The translations under genes were made by a program, and so were the position numbers. Source: Hanleya hanleyi (taxonomy: Eukaryota; Mollusca; Polyplacophora; Lepidopleurida; Hanleyidae). Taken from it: a stretch of DNA of 64,000 nt. The DNA lies in NCBI GenBank assembly GCA_036873755.1, contig JAVTVY010019469.1, positions 1-64,000 of the forward strand. Direction: 5' to 3'. The notes below the pieces were generated by a model. It was not told where the DNA came from, did not search any database, and was given only the letters and a program-made list of their open reading frames with translations. Below are positions 10,076 through 21,500 of this stretch, piece after piece (the first letter of the stretch is position 1; the number at the start of each line of letters is the position of its first letter).

Positions 10076-10791
10076 AAGACTCGAGACTGCGATGGCGTCA
10101 ACTCTGATTTGCCCTCGTGAGGAAGGTAGCCCAGGGCAACTAGGATCTCCCAAACAAAGTTGGTGTCCTTGATGAGATCGTTCCTGCACTGATTCCTCAG
10201 GAGGGAATCGTCGAGGTAAAAGTGATACTTTAGGCCCCGAGAGTGCAGGAACGCCGCCACCGGGTTGAAAATTCGGGTGAAGACCCATGGGGACGTGGAG
10301 AGTCCGAAAGGGAGCACAAGCAACTGAAACTTCCGGTTGCCGACCAAGAAGCGCAGGTACTTGTGGTGATCCCTGAAAATCGGAACATGAAGGTAGGCGT
10401 CCTGGAGGTCCAGTGACGTCATCCAGTCCCCTTGCATTAGAGCCGTACGAATAGAATGGTATGACTCCATGCGGAAATGAGGAGGCGGGGCCAAGAAGTC
10501 CTTGTTGAGACAACGCAGATTGATGATCATGCGCATCTCTGAGGTATTCTTCTTGGGGACCAGGAATACCGGAGAATAAAAGCCCGGGGACATATCGGTT
10601 GGAGGAAGTTCGATAACTGCACCCTTCTCTACCAACTTGTCCACAGACTTTTGAATCTCCATCAGGTGCTCCTTTCGCACAGGAATCCGTGACGACATGG
10701 GTGACGTAGTCAACGGGGGAGTTGTGGCGAACTCCAGCCGATACCCATGCCGTAAGGTGTTCACCACCCACTGATCCGCCTGAATTGCCTC
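10066..10791 (-). pseudogene. Reverse transcriptase domain (DIRS)
   Basis: Copies element RNA into DNA. From the Met at 10767, motifs appear in order: 'IPVRKEHLMEIQKSVDKLVEKGA' region split around residues 28-50, 'SPVFLVPKKN' at about 65-74, 'INLRCLN' at about 82-88, catalytic 'SLDLQDAYLHVPI' at about 108-120, 'LPFGLSTSPWVFT' at about 152-164, and the YxDD box as 'YLDD' at 174-177. The frame is the same as the gag-like frame upstream (10792-12462), from which a single TGA at 10792-10794 separates it. It ends prematurely at 10066, at the deletion joining it to the RNase H remnant. Motif spacing is normal, so the RT core looks intact while the polyprotein is not. Confidence 0.9.
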
Positions 10792-12462
10792 TCAATTCTG
10801 CCAAAACCAGGAAAGTCTCCCGCCTACAGGGAGAACCGGATTTGGCCTGATTGGGAAAGGCGGCATCGTGCGGTCTCGCCATGCAGAACGAACATCTGCA
10901 TTTCTTGGGGGGTTTAGCGGACTTCCCTTTTCCGCGGCCTCGTTTAAATCGGCCCCCCCCCTCGGAGTTCCGCCCGGTTGCTTCGAAGAGGAGGCCGCAA
11001 ACCTTTTGGGCCCAGAAGTCCCAGAAGAACCCTCAGAAAGAGCTTTCTTAGACTCCGAGGAAGACGATGTCGAAGCTGCAGGAGCTGATCGCTTCCTCTG
11101 GGGCGCAAAATAAGTATGCGTGGTCCTGGCAGCGGACATTTCATTCTGTAAGACCGGAAGAATGCCGGCGAACAGAAGTCCTGAGGCGGGGGACTGCTCC
11201 CTTAAGGCGGTCCTCACACTGTCCGGGGTGTACGTAGGCAGGGCCTGAGACAATGTGAGATGTCTAAGGTGCACGAACATAGCTGACAAATAGGCAGATG
11301 AGGCCATTAAATCAGTGTCCGCGCACGCAGCTGCCGTCAAGAAGTCCTTCATCAGGTTAACATCCTCAAGCGGAATAGGAACATAACCAGTTGAGGATGT
11401 TTCAGGGATGCGATTCAAAATCGATCGAATAGCAAAGAGGAACCAATCGAGGTGGGAAGAAATCGCAATCCCCTGTCTAGATGTGTCTTCCAGGATACAC
11501 ATCTGACGAACAGAAAGAGAAATATCTTTCTTGGGCGGGGTAGCCCCAATAAACTGTTCGAACTCCGGTTCCTGGACCGCAGCTCGATTATGCCAGGGAG
11601 AGCCATGTACTTGATAGGCCCGGAAAGTAGGCCTTTCCAACGGGAAGGCTCCTTTAGAACGCTTAAATAACGATTTAGGTTGAAGGAGTCTCTGCCTCTC
11701 ATCCTGGGTACGAGGAAGAGCAAAGGCATCCCGCATACAGTCAGCACATTCAATAACGGCTCTGGAAGGCGGGAGAGATGTACGATGAGTAGGCTCCGGC
11801 TGGAGGTCCGACATCGCAGTCACTCTCCGTGGTTCCATGACTGGCGGAGGGGGCATATCCGGAAACATCTCGTACAAACGAGCCAAAGTCTGAGCATAAT
11901 TGGCCGTTGACGATTCCGGATCAGTGTCAAAAAGAGAAGCATCTTCTTCCGTTTCCGGCTCCGCGTTATTCACTGTCACATTGTGGTCAGTAGTTGGAAA
12001 CCTAGGCACAAAAACAGGAGGTGCAGGTCTACCCGCTACCGAGAGATCAAGTGGTTGCGTAGCACGGAAAGGAGAAGATGGACGTCTAGATGACACAAGG
12101 CGAGGTTGATAGCCAGCCCAGCGCGGTACAGGTGTAGGCGGCGGTGGAGGAGGCATCAACATATCTCGTTGCAGTGCTGCAAAATCAGCTGACAATCTAT
12201 TCATCCTTTGAGTCAGGTCGGCAGAAATAGTTGTCACTGGAGTCTGGTACTGCCGAACAGAGATAGGAAGAAGTGGAGTACCAGACGCAGCAGTATACAG
12301 AGACATCGCCGGCCTAGCTGGGTATCCAGGCAAGTGCGGGTGTGCAACCTTAACTTCACGTCTCGGAATAGGCGCGTGATACAGCATAGAACGCCTCACA
12401 TGCCTAGGGGATGGAGACCGGAAGTAGACACCCGATGTACCGGAAGTCAACTGTGAAGTCAC
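10792..12462 (-). pseudogene. Gag-like protein of the inner DIRS, main part
   Basis: An open frame of 556 codons with no clear database-type motif, but a Pro-rich segment ('MPPPPPPTPVP', around residue 100), an acidic segment around residue 170, a Ser-rich segment near 460-490, and a C-terminal 'PVGGRLSWFWQN'. The last motif normally leads into the RT of DIRS elements, which supports the assignment. Position directly upstream of, and in frame with, the RT fits gag. The N-terminal zinc-binding part lies in a different frame (12693-13196), so at least one frameshift, probably two, lies between 12462 and 12700. Confidence 0.75.
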
Positions 12463-12692
12463 AAAAGAGAGGGTGATGTCACATGACGAGGTACATCATA
12501 CGGTCGAGCAACAGAAGCCACAGAAGGATATGATGCAAGACTATATACTGCAGGGCGAACCGGAAGTGAGAAGTACCAGCGGACGAGTGTTGTGTATTTA
12601 TAGGTGCAGCAGTCGTATACCTGTTAGATGGTAACGAATTGCGCTGATTAGTTGTTAAATCGTGTGTAAATGACGAATCCTTGACAGGGTTA

Positions 12693-13196
12693 TTAGCCAA
12701 AAACCGAACTTGCCAATCTGTAAGGAAGGCCCGATGTCGGAAGTGACGTCGCAGTTGAAGGGTCCAAGGTAGCCGTCAAGGTGAAGGTCGTCTGATTTTC
12801 GACAAGACGACCGCCATCTTGGTCCCCCAACTCAGCCGTAACGATAACAGAATTAGCGGGAGGCGGAGACACATTAACAACAACCGGAGAATTTTCACGA
12901 GCAGAATTCGAATTCGTAACGGACATAGCAACCGAGCCCTGTCTCTCCGACTCATTCCCGATAGACTGAGGCGGAGACACAACCAAATTCTCGGCCCCGG
13001 TAAAGCCGGGCGGCGGTAAAACTTTCCCAGCATATGAACCGACAAGATACTCTTGAAATACGTTGTCGGGCCAGGTTTCACACTCAGAACATTTGGCATA
13101 CTGGTCGCACCAAACCCCCCGGCACGGTGGACAGGCAGAGTGGGAATCCGTAGTAGGCTTTGACTTAGCACAAACGATGCATAAGACAGAGGCCAT
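12693..13196 (-). pseudogene. Gag N-terminal Cys-rich segment of the inner DIRS
   Basis: Start chosen at the Met of 'MASVLCIVCAKSKP' (13196), because a Cys-rich module follows at once: C-x2-C, then H-x2-C-x2-C, C-x6-C-x2-C ('CPPCRGVWCDQYAKCSEC'). This resembles the N-terminal zinc-binding module of DIRS gag proteins and suggests nucleic-acid binding. The upstream Met at 13343 would add a segment that looks like untranslated leader. The frame ends at 12693. The next stretch seems to continue in other frames before the main gag frame. Confidence 0.65.
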
Positions 13197-13431
13197 TTTG
13201 GTTTTATTAGATTCTCTCCGAATACTCCCTGATACGTGATGAAGTCCAGGCCAGTAATCTCTCACAGAATCACAGTAAATTCCACGTAATATCCGAGGTA
13301 AGTATCCAAGGTAAACTCCCAAGGTAAATATCCAGGTAAACACGCAGGAATTCCGTGGTAATCCAATGGTAGAAGTTAACTTTTTTTCAGAGAAACAAAG
13401 AACATCGACTCTCCACTACGAGTTGTAATGA

Positions 13432-13600
13432 GAAGAAGGAAGTGACGTGGTCGGTCACGTGGGATCTGGGTACTCGCGCATGGGCATTGGGGCAGTACAG
13501 GGACTATTTTAATTCTGTGGTAATATATTACAATAGGGCAATCGCGTAAGAACACGATAGCAATAAAGTATGTGAAGGTAAGTTTTACAGCGCAAGAAAT
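13432..13600. repeat. Inner DIRS left inverted terminal repeat
   Basis: 13432-13585 is inverted relative to 7837-7990. 13558-13600 is the perfect reverse complement of 8104-8146. The match stops exactly at 13600 (…GCGCAAGAAAT/CAG), which gives the element's 5' boundary. Confidence 0.95.
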
Positions 13601-15300
13601 CAGAGGTGTAACACTCACCAAAATCTTGTTAAATGGGCATGAAATCTTCAAATTCAAAATGGTTCTTGAAAACCAATATGTCTGCCTTTCTTTTGTTAAT
13701 ATCAGCCAATAAGATAAAGGTCATGCGACAGTTTTGACTAATCAGATAACATGCTATTGTGCAGATAATAGGGCGCGGTTGGGGCACACTTGGGGCGCAA
13801 TTAGGACGCACTCTGAGAATAATAGCATGAATGATGTACATGTACTGGTAGGGCGCAGTCAGGGCGCAGATAAGGAGGAATAGCTTCTTGAAGTAAAAGT
13901 CTGATTTTCTTGTTGAAATAATGTTAGTAAATTTAGTATGAAAGTCCAAAGTTTACATTAATGAATTTATAGCCCAGAGTAGTGAAGAAGGCAGACAGTC
14001 TTAATTTTTGGGAAAAACTTTTTTTACTAAGACATGCATGCACATGTCTTTAAAATGACACACATGCATATGTGATTACTAGCTAAATGAATGTTGGTGA
14101 AAAAAGTCCAGAAGGCACAAGTATACATGTAGGGTTCACTCTGAATTTTAGATAAAATGGTTATGTCCAGAGGGCGCATTTAGGGCGCAGTCTGAGTTCT
14201 CGAAATAGTTCTGTCCACAGGGCGCAGTCTGAAGTTTGGAGAAAACATTAATGTCCACAGGGCGCAAGTAGGGCGCAGTCTGAATATCAGAGAAAATTTC
14301 AAACTAAATAAGGCGCAGTTAGGGCGCGCGCCCTATCTCTAGCTTCTAGGGCACAGGCCTTCCGAGGAGTAAATCAAAGGCGAGTGATTCGTCACTCTCC
14401 TGAATTTGGCATCAGGCGAGTGTTGGCGAGTGTTTCAGTCACTCTCCTGAAAAGCTTCGCATGCGAGTGAATTTCAACATCAGGATTCAGTAAATTTCCA
14501 TAACTGTCTTTTAAGTAAAACAAACGTACCAGGTTTTCCTTTCGTCATGATTGCAATTTGCTTGTCGAAACAAGTTGTGATATGACTCCGTCACAATGAC
14601 AAATAAACCGACAGAACGCGTTCTCAGTAGCGGGCGGATATGGCGAGTGTCCAAGGAAAACTACAACTAGGTACAGAAGCGGCAATCAATCCTAGTCAGA
14701 AAACAACAACCAGGCGGAAAGACACCATACATATTCCTGTAAGCGATATTATGGACATTTAGCAGAAACAGGAATAAGAATATCTTGAAAAATTAATACA
14801 GAATTTCCCGGGAGCTAAATATCTTATTCATTCTGAAGATTCCACTTCGTCTCAGTTTCAAGTTACATATTTGCACACAACCTCAGTGCGGCCATCCTTG
14901 GCAGCATGGTCCGTAATCGTAATAGATGAACTGGAAACAACAACAAGTCGAAATGGGGCCATCGAAATGTGACTGGACGGTTTACCGATTGCAATTTAGT
15001 ATATTTGGTTCCGGCAAGGCGTGAGCCAGATACTATTTCATTGTAGGAAGGAATATTTTTCAAACGGAGATCATAATGAACTGGCGAGTGATTGATAACT
15101 CGCCATTTTCGGAATCCAGGCGAGTATGAGGCGCGCACGTCGGGAGGCCTGGGGCGCATTCCTGAAGGGCGCAGCAGGGTGGATGGGATGAAGAAATGGG
15201 GCGCAATTAGGGCGCAGTAGATAGACAAGGCGCAAGTAGGGCGCAATTGGAGTGCAGATGGGGCACGCGCCCTAAATAGGGTGCGCGCCTATTCCCGTGA
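13601..15300. repeat. Degenerate GGGCGCA-rich repeat region
   Basis: More than a dozen 'AGGGCGCA(G/A)T' words, many followed by 'CTGA', are clustered at 13770-13870, 14160-14330 and 15120-15290. Variants such as 'GGGCGCAATTAGGGCGCAG' occur. Between them lie paired 'GGCGAGTG...CACTCTCC' motifs (14380-14470, and near 15080-15125). No gene and no DIRS homology is visible, so the outer DIRS does not continue here. Confidence 0.6.
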
Positions 15301-16084
15301 GGGTAGGCATGGTGAACACCTTTCCGTAATGAGGACTTGCACCAACCTACATAGTGATCAAGGCCAATGTGGTTTCAATGCACACGTTTATTACATAAAC
15401 TGCTAGCAGTGCTAAAATGATACTGGCCACTCTACAGATGACTGGATTATTGACATAATACATATGCTAATATATACTTTAACATTCAACTGTAGATTGG
15501 CTCAAATGCAAAAACAAAAGGTAGGCTCAATTTCTAGAATCATTAGTGCAAATTTACAGATATCTTTTTATGGGTTTAACACCAACTTTACCACTGAGTC
15601 GAGTCAAATCCAGAGACGCCACATGCATTAAAGGGTTTGACCAGGTGTCAACCGTCGGTGGTGAGTGGCAATGCAAAAAAAACACTGTAAGAAGGTTCGA
15701 AATCGCATTCTAAAAGATTCCAAATATACTGTGCAAGGAGGTAATTGATGTTTCACAAACACCCGGGTCAGGCCACAAATAATGAAGAAAAAGTTTAGAA
15801 GTAATCACAGATTTCCGCATATTGACAGAGGTTCCATGCCCCTGAAGATATGATGGCAGTGAGAAATTGATGATGGATGGGCCCTTACCAAAAAAAACAA
15901 AAACATGTGGCTGTCGCCATCGGGACCCCTCGGGCCGGGCCCAGAGCAATTGTGGAAATAATGTTTCTGACCCCAACAACTCACATATTTGGGGTGGGCA
16001 TAATTTTACCTGTATGATATAGATCATAGACAGACAAAACAATATAGCAATAGAGCAGTGATTACCTATAGTAGATGTAGTCGA
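15301..16084. other. No gene seen
   Basis: Mostly unique sequence. No phase-consistent exon was recognised, and no CPSF4 terminal exon was found here. Confidence 0.4.
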
Positions 16085-16099
16085 ACGATTACGGTCTAT

Positions 16100-16966
16100 T
16101 TACAGCAATCCACACAGGTTTGTGTGAACTCCTGAAAAACACATCCCATGGCACCGACTTTCAATAGGCTTCTGGTACTGGCTGTATTAAACAACTGTAT
16201 GAAGTTTCATTGTTGTGAGTGAAGGACTTTTTGAGATAATGTGTTTACAAGGATATGGATCAACAGACATGTATAAAGGGGCAGAACTCCTGAAAAACAC
16301 ATCCGATTACACCGACTTTCAATAGGCTTCTGGTACTGGCTGTATTAAACAACTGTATGAAGTTTCATTGTTGTGAGTGAAGGACTTTTTGAGATAATGT
16401 GTTTACAAGGATAAAAACAGACAGACATGTATAAAGGGGCATAACTCCTGAAAAACACATCCAATGGCACCGACTTTCAATAGGCTTCTGGTACTGGTTG
16501 TATTAAACAACTGTATGAAGTTTCATTGTTGTGAGTGAAGGAATTTTTGAGATAATGTGTTTACAAGGATATGGACCAACAGACATGTATAAAGGGGCAT
16601 AACTCCTGAAAAACACATCCGATTAACCGACTTTGAATAGGCTTCTGGTACTAGCTGCATTAAACAACTGTATGAAGTTTCATTGTTGTGAGTGAAGGAC
16701 TTTTTGAGATAATGTGTTTACAAGGATAAAAACAGCCAGACATGTATAAAGGGGCATAACTCCTGAAAAACACATCCAATGGCACTGACTTTCAATAGGC
16801 TTCTGGTACTGGCTGTATTAAACAACTGTATGAAGTTTCATTGTTGTAAGTGAAGGACTTTTTGAGATAATGTGTTTACAATGATATGATGGACAGATGG
16901 ACGGACGGACGGACAGACGACGGAGGCAACGACAATACCGCTCGGGCAGAATCTGCCTGAGGGGTA
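16100..16966. mobile_element. 157-bp tandem-repeat element with (GGAC)n and terminal hairpin ('pearl'/Helentron-like)
   Basis: Five units of about 157 bp each carry 'ACTCCTGAAAAACACATCC', 'CGACTTTCAATAGGCTTCTG' and 'TTGAGATAATGTGTTTACAA', at about 16123, 16286, 16443, 16600 and 16757. They are followed by 'GGACGGACGGACAGACGACGG' and a near-perfect hairpin (16941-16950 with 16952-16961). A core of about 160-bp repeats plus an ACGG microsatellite is the known layout of bivalve pearl elements, regarded as non-autonomous Helitron/Helentron relatives. The assignment is by layout, not sequence comparison. Confidence 0.7.
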
Positions 16967-17097
16967 AAAATGGTTGTCTGAGTCTCTCATATTCCACGAG
17001 TTGCTGATACATGACCAGATACAGGTGTACCAGTTCTATATACCCAACTTACAAGGACCACAGGCAGTCTGTCATCTTTTGCCAATAGCAATCGCTC

Positions 17098-17129
17098 TCG
17101 CTCCCCTCAAAGCTGATCGAGGGGAGCGA
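17098..17129. repeat. Perfect 11-bp hairpin
   Basis: TCGCTCCCCTC (17098-17108) and GAGGGGAGCGA (17119-17129) are exact reverse complements around a 10-base loop. They may be the end of another short element. No coding context. Confidence 0.7.
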
Positions 17130-17159
17130 TAAATTGCATCCCTCGATTCCAGCGACAAA

Positions 17160-18461
17160 AAAAAAAATGTTCGACGAAAAAATAGCAGATTTTTTATCAG
17201 AAATTACTTGATGAAATCCTTTCATTGATCGTGCTACTTAACCTGGAATTTCATGCCAAATTCTCTTCTCTTTCTTTTCAAGGCTCTTCCACAGTGCTAC
17301 TTGACATGCACACAACTGTAGTACAGAAGTACTGTTGAAGAGCTTAAATGTGATAAATAGAACTTAAATCAGAGATTTTACTCTTGCATTACCACATGTT
17401 TAGTGAGGCACAAGTACGGTTTTCAACAACAACATATCTCTCAACAAAGTTTCTGCATTTGTATATTGTGATGCTCTTCGAGAATATTCATTATGCCCCA
17501 CAAATTACTATCCTAGCACTTAAGGCCGGGGTCCATGGGCGGAAGCTCCGGGGTTCCAGATGGCTGGTAATGCATTTGAGCCCATTTCTGGCAGTTAAAT
17601 TTGTAAAATATTATTCACAATTCAACCCCTGTTTTATATATTTTTAAGAGAAAATATTAAATTTTAAATGTTACACATGGCCCATGGGATGAAAGAAATA
17701 ACTAGAGCCGGCTAGATTTAACTCCCCAGGTGAATCTTCGTTGGTAATGCATTGGGCGTCAGTGCTGACATTTCCTTTCACAACTGAAAACTCAATTCCG
17801 CCATTGATGTGTTGACAGCAACCACGAACACGTGGGCACTACTTTTTGATATTGACAGATCTCATAGGTTCCTACAATTCGGTGACAAGACAAAGTATAA
17901 GTTGCTCTTTTGCGATAAAATAAGTATTCATTGTCGTTCAAATCCATTCTGTGAACTTTTAGACGAAATAACAAGTCAATTTTCACAGTTTTAATGTCAG
18001 ACTAAAAGTTTTCTCAACAGCGTAGGGATAAGACCATTATGACAATCTCATATCGGTGGCCTCAAGTTTTTATCCCGGATAATTTACTGTATTTCTGACA
18101 CAGTGTTTTCGGTGGCATTTCGTGGTTCGGACAAAGCTAGGGTAATGGGAAAAATTTATCAGTTCTATTAACCAAAAAACCCCGGGTTTTCTTAATTTTG
18201 ACATTTGCTATTCCGGGCGGATTTTATTTTGGGCGCCCATACATTTTCCGGAAGTAAATTGACTCTGGATACGGCCCTGGTGAGTGCAAATCACTCTCCT
18301 CACAGAATTGAGAAGTGTAATTTATTGCTCACCTTAAATTTTCAAACATGGTGCACTGCCAGGATGTTATGGTGTGGTGCTATGTATCTCTGTCAATGAG
18401 GACAGACGGGATGTGAAGCACACTACTTGTTAGGCACAGGGTAAAAGTGGACTATTCTAAC
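17160..18461. other. Region downstream of the last identified CPSF4 exon; no gene seen
   Basis: A second zinc-knuckle exon and stop codon for CPSF4 would be expected on the minus strand below 18462. I scanned for a C-x2-C-x4-H-x4-C block on this strand and did not find one here. Confidence 0.4.
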
Positions 18462-18597
18462 CTGTTGTTCTCTTAGGTGAGCTGGCATGTTGGGACATTG
18501 AATTGCTTTGTGACCAGTCTCCCCACAAAAATGACACACAATGGACGCCTTCTTCGCCTGTGCAACAGGATCACTTGTTGGCAAATCAAACTTTGGA
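18462..18597 (-). CDS. CPSF4: CPSF4 exon 5 (linker and CCHC knuckle)
   Basis: Acceptor '…GTGTTTCAG', donor GTTAGA. It encodes 'PKFDLPTSDP', then a CCHC zinc knuckle 'CHFCGETGHKAIQC' and 'PNMPAHLREQQ'. Invertebrate CPSF4 proteins often carry two knuckles; this would be the first. Reading through the donor gives a stop after about a dozen residues, so a further exon is expected downstream. Confidence 0.9.
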
Positions 18598-21500
18598 CTG
18601 AAACACAATGGAATAAGAGAGGACTGCTTAGATGGCACCTAACACTGGCTGAGAAGTATGTAATGGTCGGGTTATGTTCTGCAGCTTCAGACCCAACTAC
18701 CTAATTTAATCTTGTTGAATAGGAAGACTGTTTCTAATTTTATTTAATGCAAACAAAAATTTTAAAACATACCGTCCACGTGACAAATTAGGAAAGAATT
18801 TGTTAAGCAATTCAAATTATATTGACTGGATACAACTAGTCAACTGGTCCTAAACTGATGGATCAATGAACAACTTACTGCATAAATTTACAATTCCGCC
18901 CCTCCAGACAAAAGCCGTTGAGATAACACTGGCATAAAACTCGTCTGACGTGTCGGTTCTTACAGTTTGGACCTGTTCAGAAGGAGAAAGTTTCAAAACA
19001 CCATTCACTGGTAACTGACATGAGCAGACTCACACAACTATGGCTAGAAACAATGCTTGACATTAAAATGGGGAAGCATAAAAGAATGAATTAGGGTTTA
19101 ACGTCGCGTTCAGCAGTATTTGGCCATATAGCGACAATATAAGTAACAGTGATATGATTAGCTGGACATGTGTGACTATCCATGTACAGCCATCATGTAG
19201 AGGAAATTAATCTTCCCTGCATGGCAACAGACATGGTACAAAACTCATGCTGCTCAACAGTCATGCTGGTTAAACATATTTTGAATGGCATTGTATTCTT
19301 TCATAAGTTATATAAGGCAAGACATATTTCATTATTTCGTTCAAGATGTGAAGTTGACCAGAAAGAGATGTATACCAAACTGAGTATGGTATCAGATTAC
19401 ATGTTTTGATAAAAGTAAATGTATCTGATCCTTCTTTCCAAGAAATTCCGACAAAAGAATTTGTCACCTCACAGGATTTTATTTTTTTCTGATTCAGCAA
19501 GGCAGTTTGGCATGCTGTGACCCTTCAACTCTAATCATCAAAATATACTTTCGCTTGGACAACTCAATCATACTGTTCACATGGCCACGCAATTACAAAT
19601 TATAACTGACCATGCCTGCAGAATCCCCGATCGTACCATGGACAATCCTTGATCTTCTTTTCTGGGTCGATATGGAGAAACGGACATTCTTTGTTACTGC
19701 ACTGTCCTACAAACATAAAAGCATTCTTCCAGGAGTTATCCACACATCATTTCAGAGTTTTTTCTAGTCCTCTTTCATAGAATAAAAATATTGAGTTATT
19801 TCTCGATTCTGATTTGTGCAGAAATTGTGTGCTTGGGTACTTGTTACTTGTGTGTATGTAGTTTTGAGACTTTCTCAGACATTTCTTCTCAGTTTCATTA
19901 TTTTTTAGATTAGAAAACAAGTCTTGTTGAATTTTTTTGCATGCTGAATATTGAGTTTTACAGTATTTAAAATTGACTTTATTTACGGAAAAACCCCAAC
20001 ACATATGCAATGCAAGCACATTCTAGAACTTAACACTTTCCTGCATCTTTCACCTCACCTTCCCTGTACACAGATATGTATACAAAAAGGTTCTAAAAAT
20101 TCAATCACAGGAAGTGTATTCTCCCTGTTCCGTTAAATGAAAAACAGCCCATGACTATAACGACCTATACTCGCTGCTGTCATTAACTTGTGTAACTACC
20201 ACAATACGAACAGTTTTGGCCACAGAGTCTTGTTTCCGGTCAACCTGATAGGGCTAATACATCATCGCTTTTAAACATTTGTATTGAATACCGCTCAAGC
20301 CGATATTAGAGACTATGTGGTCATGCCATTCAAGATGTCCACATGAACATCCACAATAAAAGGCTGATGGTTGGGTGGGTACATTTTCCTGTTGCTTCAA
20401 TGCATATTGCTGAGAAGCAACAGGAGCTTAATTTGGTGTCTAGCACTGTAATTTCACTTGTCTTTTATTGCACCAATGTAAAGCTGTCTGTGTCTTGTGT
20501 GCTGTCCCCAGTGATTTATAGGGTGGTCGGTGAGTGTCTGGTTCCATGTTGAAGCAACAGGAACACAACTTGGCTGGGTGGTGCTAAGTTGGTTCACCGG
20601 GATATGACTGAAATATTGTGGAAAGTAACGTTAAATCCTATTCACTCACTCACACCACAATAAAAGTGTGACTGGGATACAAAGCATCACAGGGATCAGT
20701 TTGGTTCTTTTGATGTTTTTAGATATATGTAGTCTGTGTATTTGTCTGTGGGGTCATAGGTATTCTTGTCCGTGTAACAGAATGTTTTTCCACAACCATT
20801 GTTATGTTGCATTTAACGTGCATGTCAACACTTTTGTTTTGGAAATTTATCTCCCTTGACCAAGGCGAGAGTCACAAAATTAGAATTTGTGTTTGTAATG
20901 GGATATTAAGGTGGTTCCCGCCTCAAAACTGTGCCCAGTGACCAACCTTAAATTTTCCACTGTGCATGGTTTTCGATCTAAATGTTTCTGTACATAACAG
21001 CAGATCACCATGTCAGTCATCTTTTGGTGAAATCATGAAAACAAAAAAATTTGCACCACAAGGCAAAGAAGTGAAACCATACTCATACCTGTCCATGGGT
21101 ACTATTCATTTATGTGGTGAAATTTCAGTGGATCTTATAAACACTGGAAAGTTTAATGTATAATTTTTGTATAAATTTTAGATTTCAACAAACTGTATGA
21201 TAGGAAGATATTTTTTGTCATTTTAACTATATGATGTTAGAAATTGCATTTTCAGACTATGAGATTATATCCAAAATCAAAACTCATCCATTGACCTCTG
21301 TTGATATTTTAAACACCATTTCCCCAAAATGCGATGTTTGCCCACGAAAACGGGGGTCTGTATAAAGTTTGTCGCTGTGTTTGGCGCACATCGCGCACCA
21401 AACTAGGGCCACTTTACCGTCATCGGTTGACTGGAATCGAATTAAGCCACCAGTATTCCACTTCATTATCGTACTGACGTTAACAGTTCTTTTAGATTCC

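Larger units (their letters stand above)
7798..13600 (-). mobile_element. Inner DIRS-type retrotransposon with complete termini (5,803 bp)
   Basis: The element reads on the minus strand: left ITR (13600 to 13432), gag-like frames, reverse transcriptase, RNase H remnant, tyrosine recombinase, internal complementary region (8146 to 8046), right ITR (7990 to 7798). The two ITRs share 154 bp in inverted orientation (7837-7990 with 13432-13585) with about three mismatches. Each outer tip is different: 7798-7836 and 13586-13600. The internal complementary region is the exact reverse complement of the two tips joined end to end, which fixes both boundaries. This is the structure known for DIRS-1-like elements, which replicate through a circle and insert without typical target duplication. 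The coding part is decayed: several frameshifts, an in-frame stop, an internal deletion and a missing catalytic tyrosine. It lies in the same orientation as, and directly against, the outer copy. Confidence 0.9.

Noticed and set aside
10080..10882. Upper half of the 525-codon frame 9305-10882 as a protein
   Set aside because: It runs antiphase over the well-conserved reverse transcriptase. Only the part below about 10075 carries RNase H homology.
8104..13600. Defining the inner DIRS as 8104-13600 with 43-bp terminal inverted repeats
   Set aside because: 8104-8146 is half of the internal complementary region. The full 154-bp inverted pair and the 58-bp match to 7798-7855 show the true right end is 7798.
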